Below are positions 59,297-64,000 of a stretch of 64,000 bases of DNA, piece by piece. The position numbers were made by a program, and so were the translations under genes. Numbering within the stretch: position 1 is the stretch's first letter; each line of letters opens with the position of its first letter. Source of the stretch: Rallus limicola (Eukaryota > Chordata > Aves > Gruiformes > Rallidae); NCBI GenBank assembly GCA_022605955.1, contig JAKCOZ010000014.1, positions 17,490,001 to 17,554,000 on the forward strand, read 5' to 3'. The notes beneath the pieces were generated by a model. That model was not told the DNA's origin. It saw only the letters and a list, made by a program, of their open reading frames with translations, and did not search any database.

Positions 59297-62200
59297 TCTC
59301 AAGCAGCTCCCTTTTCTTTAATTGAAGGTGTATCATGTAACCAGACACTTGAAGGCACTAGATTTCAGTTAACCTGCACTTTCTGTAGTTCATGTGATGC
59401 CTATCATTATGTAGGAAGACACTGTAAAATAATGTGTTGTATACAAAGGACAAGAAATAATATACATCCATGGTTTGAATACAATATAATGTTGTGGTGT
59501 TCTGTTTATAATGGGAGATTCAAGAGGGTCTCCTATTTGCTTCTGGTTTTATCAGCATTTGAGCAGAGCCTGGGTACAGTGAGGGTAATTAATCTTCATG
59601 ATCAATGAAGAAAGAACAATTTTAGATGTCTTTTCACTCTTTATCTTGCTTGCCACGGTTGGCTCATTCCTTTTTGTTCCTCAATGCAGCCTACCTCATA
59701 TCTATCCCTGCAGCCACATAACTGACATGACTGCTTACACAGGCTCCTTATTCTGTATGATATTGGAACATAACAACCAATTTTTCTGTTGAACTGTAGT
59801 CAGTCCTTCAGTAGTATTGTGGGAGTGGTATGCCATCAGCATTCTCTTTACCTGCATCTAGGTGCACGCCAAATCCCATGCTTCAAATGTCTCTCTTCTC
59901 AACTTGTTGCTTCTTCCTGCCAAGTTGAGCGATCTAGTCCATGGTCAGTGAAGTGTCTCTTTGGCTCACCATCCAGAGGACAGTAGCCACTCACCTCTGT
60001 TCAGACCATGCTTGCTTCAGGTCTCCTTAGTGCTGCAGGAGCAAAGGGATTGATCACTGACTGAGGTGTTTGGCTGTGTAATGCCAAGGAGACTTGGTAG
60101 CTGCCTATCTTGACTTACAGGCTTTGGGCTATCCAACAGGTCTGAGGTGGCAGGTGGGTTTAATTTTTAATACCAGATTTATTTATTTGTTGATATTTGA
60201 CGTTACACTGGACTTTTATTTGGAAGAGTTATACAGCATTATGCTGAAATCACAACACCAGCATGATACAATGATGTGATACACAGTGGAATCGCAATAC
60301 AAGCTGATTCCTCTTGCAAGTCTCTGCATGCCCCAATGTCATGAAGAGGGAGGTTTTGTCCTAATTACAGAGCCCAAACCAGGGACTGAATAAAAATAAT
60401 CTGAAAGTATTTAGATGGCCTGCAGAGTGAGGCATTCTTAGTATTTTTTTCCTAGCAGTTCACATTCTGTTCTGCTGCTTAATTCATGAGAATATTGTAA
60501 TTTTTTCCATTTTAGCCAGTACTTCTGAATCACAAATCTTGTACTTCACTGAAATCAAGTCCTGAAAGTTGTCAGAGGCAGGAGGAGAGTCTATGTAAGG
60601 TTGGAGCTATGTGGAGATTCAGAGCAAGGACTCCAGGGTAATTGTGCATGACCTTTCAGACCTGAGATCTGCCTGCATTGAGGAGGAGGCACAGCTCTCT
60701 TGAAACATCTCCCAGGATCAAGGCCTTTTCTGTCTCTATTAGGAGTTTCAGCTTTAAATGACAATTAAATCAGATGTAACTTGTGCCATCAGTGTGTGAC
60801 ATGCCAACTCTTCCATACAGGGATGGAGGGCCCTTGTGTGCCATCCTTCATGGTGGGAGTTTACACCAGGATGTAAGGCTACAAGTGGTTATAGTAGAAA
60901 ATGTCCATGCTGATGGTTTTTAGGCTGTCTCACTGAGTGAGTTAATTTTAAATTTTCAGTGGTAAAAAATTGAAGGAGAGAGCAGCCTTGCTAAGATGCA
61001 TATGCAACAAATAGTAAGTACACAAGGTTGTACTAACCTTTGAAATACTTGTAAGCAGTTTCTGTGGAGACCAGGGGTAGATTTTTAAGCAGCAGTATCC
61101 GAAATATGGAAGGCAGCAGGTGTTGTGCATCCCACTTTCTGTGCTGTGGCTCTGGAACTGGGGTCTCCAGTGAAATCTCACAATGAAACAGTTAAATGCT
61201 TTGAGAAGTTCAACACAGCTCAGCTAAGCAGTTCTGAACTAGTGATTGTCAGTAAACAGATAATTGTACTCTGTCTAATCAGGTTTTTGTGAAACTGGAT
61301 GGGTGGGTTTGCTTTTGGGTTTTTTTTTGTAAAATCCACTATGAAAATATGTTCTGTTTGTGTAACAGAACTAGGGGATCAAGATACCGAGGGTGGGAAG
61401 GAGTACCTGTTGAGTGCACAAGGAATGCTGTCTATGCTGTACAGCCTGAGGTAGGGAGTCAAGCATATATAAGTGATTCCTTCATAATTCTGCTGATGAA
61501 AATTGCAGTGCCCAAGCACAGAACCTGTTGGTTTGTTTTCAGAAGTACTTTTGGTTGGATGACCTGACTTGGTCATTTTAACAATTAACACCTGGACAGC
61601 ACTGCAGCTGTAGATGCAATGAGCAATCTCACCGTGACTCCCTTACTAGTTCTACCAAAAAGGATCCCTCTGATTTCTTTTTTTCTCCTGCCCCCCTGAT
61701 TGATTCTGCATCTGAAAATCTTTGAAGAGTGTTCACAGTCACTTGTTTCGAAGGTGTTTTCTCTCTTTTTGTTACCTCAATTGCTGAACATAAACTTTAC
61801 CACTCTGTCTACCTCCAGATTCTCACATTAGTAGCATTCCTCTTCCACAAGAATCAACCATTAACAGATAAATTGACAAGGAACTGCCAGTTCAGAGATG
61901 CAAGTTATGTCATTGTTTTTTGTACAGTGAAGTGTTTGAATTTCATAAGGTAGGAGCATGTTCTCAAATCCAATATATACATGTCCTGGAAAGTCTGCAA
62001 ATAAATCCTACAGAGTCCTCTACTTGTATTCTCAAAAATCACTAGCCTAGAGAAACGTTGTGGTCTGTAATCTGTTCCACCAAGAGCACAATAGGAGCCA
62101 CTTGACACAGAGCCATACATATTTAAATCTAATGCCTTTTAGAAGGAGATGGATAAACATCTTGGAGTAACACACCCCCTTCTGTAAATTTACAGGTTGC

Positions 62201-64000
62201 ACCAGCTGGCAGATTAAAAATAAGAAAACAAGAATCTGGAAGAGTTACTATTACCAGGAAGATCTGAACGAATGGACTGTAAGGATATAGGTATGTTTGA
62301 AGGCATCTGCTCTTCCCCTTACAAGGTAAGACACATGAGGATTTTTCTGCTGTTTCGTTTCTCTTCAGTGCAGGTCAGGTCTCTTGTGGCACTGCCCAAG
62401 ATTACAATGGAGGTGTTCTCCAAAGCTCCTTCAAGTCTAGTGCCTCACTGCTAACAACTGTGGCCTACAACTCATGTATGACTGACCCGGAAAGGCTTTG
62501 GCTTTTGAAAGTCAATAACAAATGCAGATCTTTACGGCCTGTGAAATTTGAAGTTTTATTATGTAAAGTATCTTTTCAGACAGCTCTGCAGGGTGTCTGT
62601 TTTCAGCATGTGCTAATAGGAGACCTTCATGCTCACCTAAAGCATCTTTTTTTTATCTTGTTAATTGCTGTAGACTGATGTAGACTTGAAACTTGTACTT
62701 CTTAGTGTAGGATCTTAATCAGGAGAAAAACGTCTCTCATCTGGATGCCAGAAAATGGCTCTATGCAAGTTATGCCACTTTCTTTGCACAGTTTTAATGT
62801 ATTTTCAGGATTGTTATATGGTTTGCTTACAAAAACCGCTGAGTTTTCCTTTTTTCCCTTGTCAATAAAGTTAATTGCATATTGTTCTAAGCTAAGGGTG
62901 GTGGAGAGCTTGATACATTCTCTTGGCATCTTCTGCCTGATGCCTGGGTATACTGTCATTCAAAATGCTTCCTTTACTGAGTTGTTTTCAGGGGAAGGTA
63001 GAAAACACAGATTTTTCTAAACTTTTTTGGAACTGGTAGATATAAACTAATTTTACTTTAAAATTTCTTGCTTCCAAGATGTAGTTCTACACGCCTGGGG
63101 AATGGCTATGTGGGACTTCCTTGTATTTTAACAAGTCTGATCAACACAACACTGCTACAGAGCAAATGCAAAACCACTGGCTCTGTGTTTCTCAGGATCC
63201 CAAATCAGGCAGCTGTGCAGCTGCAGAAAGGGATGGTTGCAACTGGTATTAGCTGTTATCCTCTTAAATCCAGAGAGGACTTTCAGCTGAAGTCAGCATG
63301 ATGCTTCATTTCTCCATTTTCACCAGGTAGTGTTAAATGCTGAGGGAACCATCCATGTTGGGGCAATGCACTGTCATTGCTTCTATTCTGTATGGAAGCA
63401 CTAGCCAGCAGTGTTATGTGTCTGCCATTTTCACAAATGTGAGATACTCTTCCCCTTTTGTGAAAGAACTAAACTGATGACGTGCTCTTCCTAAAGTATG
63501 GAATGTAACAGCAGACTGGCACCGCATCCTAGATGTGGAAATAACAGGGTGAAATGTGTGAGGTATTTAGAGAATGGAAAGACAAGCAATAGCAAATACA
63601 ACTTAGAAGGAAAAATATGTTCAAACTCTGGAGTACTTGGGGCTTTCCAGTAATTTTCCATAATTGTTGTTACTCAGGAATGTGCATGGACCATAAAAAC
63701 CTGTAAGATCTGGTCTAGATAGCAAACACTTTGCTCAAGAGTTTTATTTCCCAGGCCAGTTGCTTGTCTGGCCCCTGGTGTCCACACATAAGTGCTCCAG
63801 TGGAATCTGTATTGCCACCAGTTACTGCCAATTTCCACAAGTACAAATGCTGGCCTGCCCTGTGTTTTCTTGTTTCAACATCTTTACACTTGCATATTAC
63901 AAAATCCTTGGTTTTAGTATCCTTATGTAATGGGGGTGAGAGAGGCGGCAGCTTTGGTTTCTTATATGCAAAAAGAGAACAAAGCTTTGTGTTGTCACCT
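59297..64000. other. Putative intron to window end, no gene seen
   Basis: AT-rich DNA without recognisable repeats. The 129-codon plus frame at 59,219-59,608 starts inside the CR1 tail and has no domain. No exon flanked by convincing acceptor and donor sites was found, so the inferred transcription unit would continue beyond the window. Confidence 0.4.

Noticed and set aside
62130..62180. Possible old LINE 3' segment (AGAAGGAGATGGATAAACAT)
   Set aside because: The match is too short and lacks any neighbouring family block.
1..64000. CRISPR array, operon, defence island, tRNA/rRNA or other structured RNA genes
   Set aside because: No regularly spaced direct repeats, no bacterial gene organisation and no cloverleaf or rRNA core seen. 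Repeats and CpG depletion are those of a bird chromosome.

Overview
This is a 64 kb piece of a bird nuclear genome, almost all of it non-coding. The assignment rests on interspersed repeats. There are ten recognisable CR1 LINE 3' ends, many with the typical avian terminal motif (ATTCTATGATTCT-like). There are also two LTRs of the ERVL-type family common in birds. I found no protein-coding exon I can defend. The open reading frames are short and are either chance frames or pieces of CR1 reverse transcriptase.

Layout: positions 1-53 kb are AT-rich desert. It holds CR1 copies at 3.55 kb (+), 20.8-21.4 kb (-), 23.35 kb (+), 34.26 kb (+), 44.89 kb (+), 49.1-49.8 kb (-) and 51.1-51.6 kb (-). Two much older CR1/L3-like fossils lie at 4.8-5.2 kb (-) and 28.95-29.35 kb (-). 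Two same-orientation solo LTRs sit at 32.27-32.86 kb and 40.28-40.81 kb. A 142-base uninterrupted homopurine tract begins at 15,851. Between the repeats are single-copy-looking blocks dense in homeodomain-type TAAT motifs and similar sites (about 8.9-9.25, 18.0, 25.4-25.9, 26.3-26.6, 43.66-43.75, 45.04-45.45 and 45.88-46.2 kb). They have the texture of conserved non-coding enhancers, but conservation cannot be tested from one sequence.

The main functional landmark is a CpG island at about 53.05-54.3 kb with a very GC-rich core (53.15-53.72 kb). It carries GC boxes, a CCAAT box, no ATG on the + strand through the core, and a strong splice donor (GAG|GTAAGC, exon end 53,654). The simplest reading is a promoter with an untranslated first exon of a + strand gene whose first intron runs past the window end. 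The gene cannot be named from what is here. The putative intron carries CR1 copies at 56.5 kb (-), 57.1-57.5 kb (-, internally deleted) and 58.8-59.3 kb (+).

I saw no operon, CRISPR array, defence system, tRNA, rRNA or other structured RNA gene. I do not see a new biological system. The items most worth checking are the orphan promoter, the candidate enhancers, the inverted CR1 pair around the promoter, and the G-quadruplex and triplex-prone tracts.
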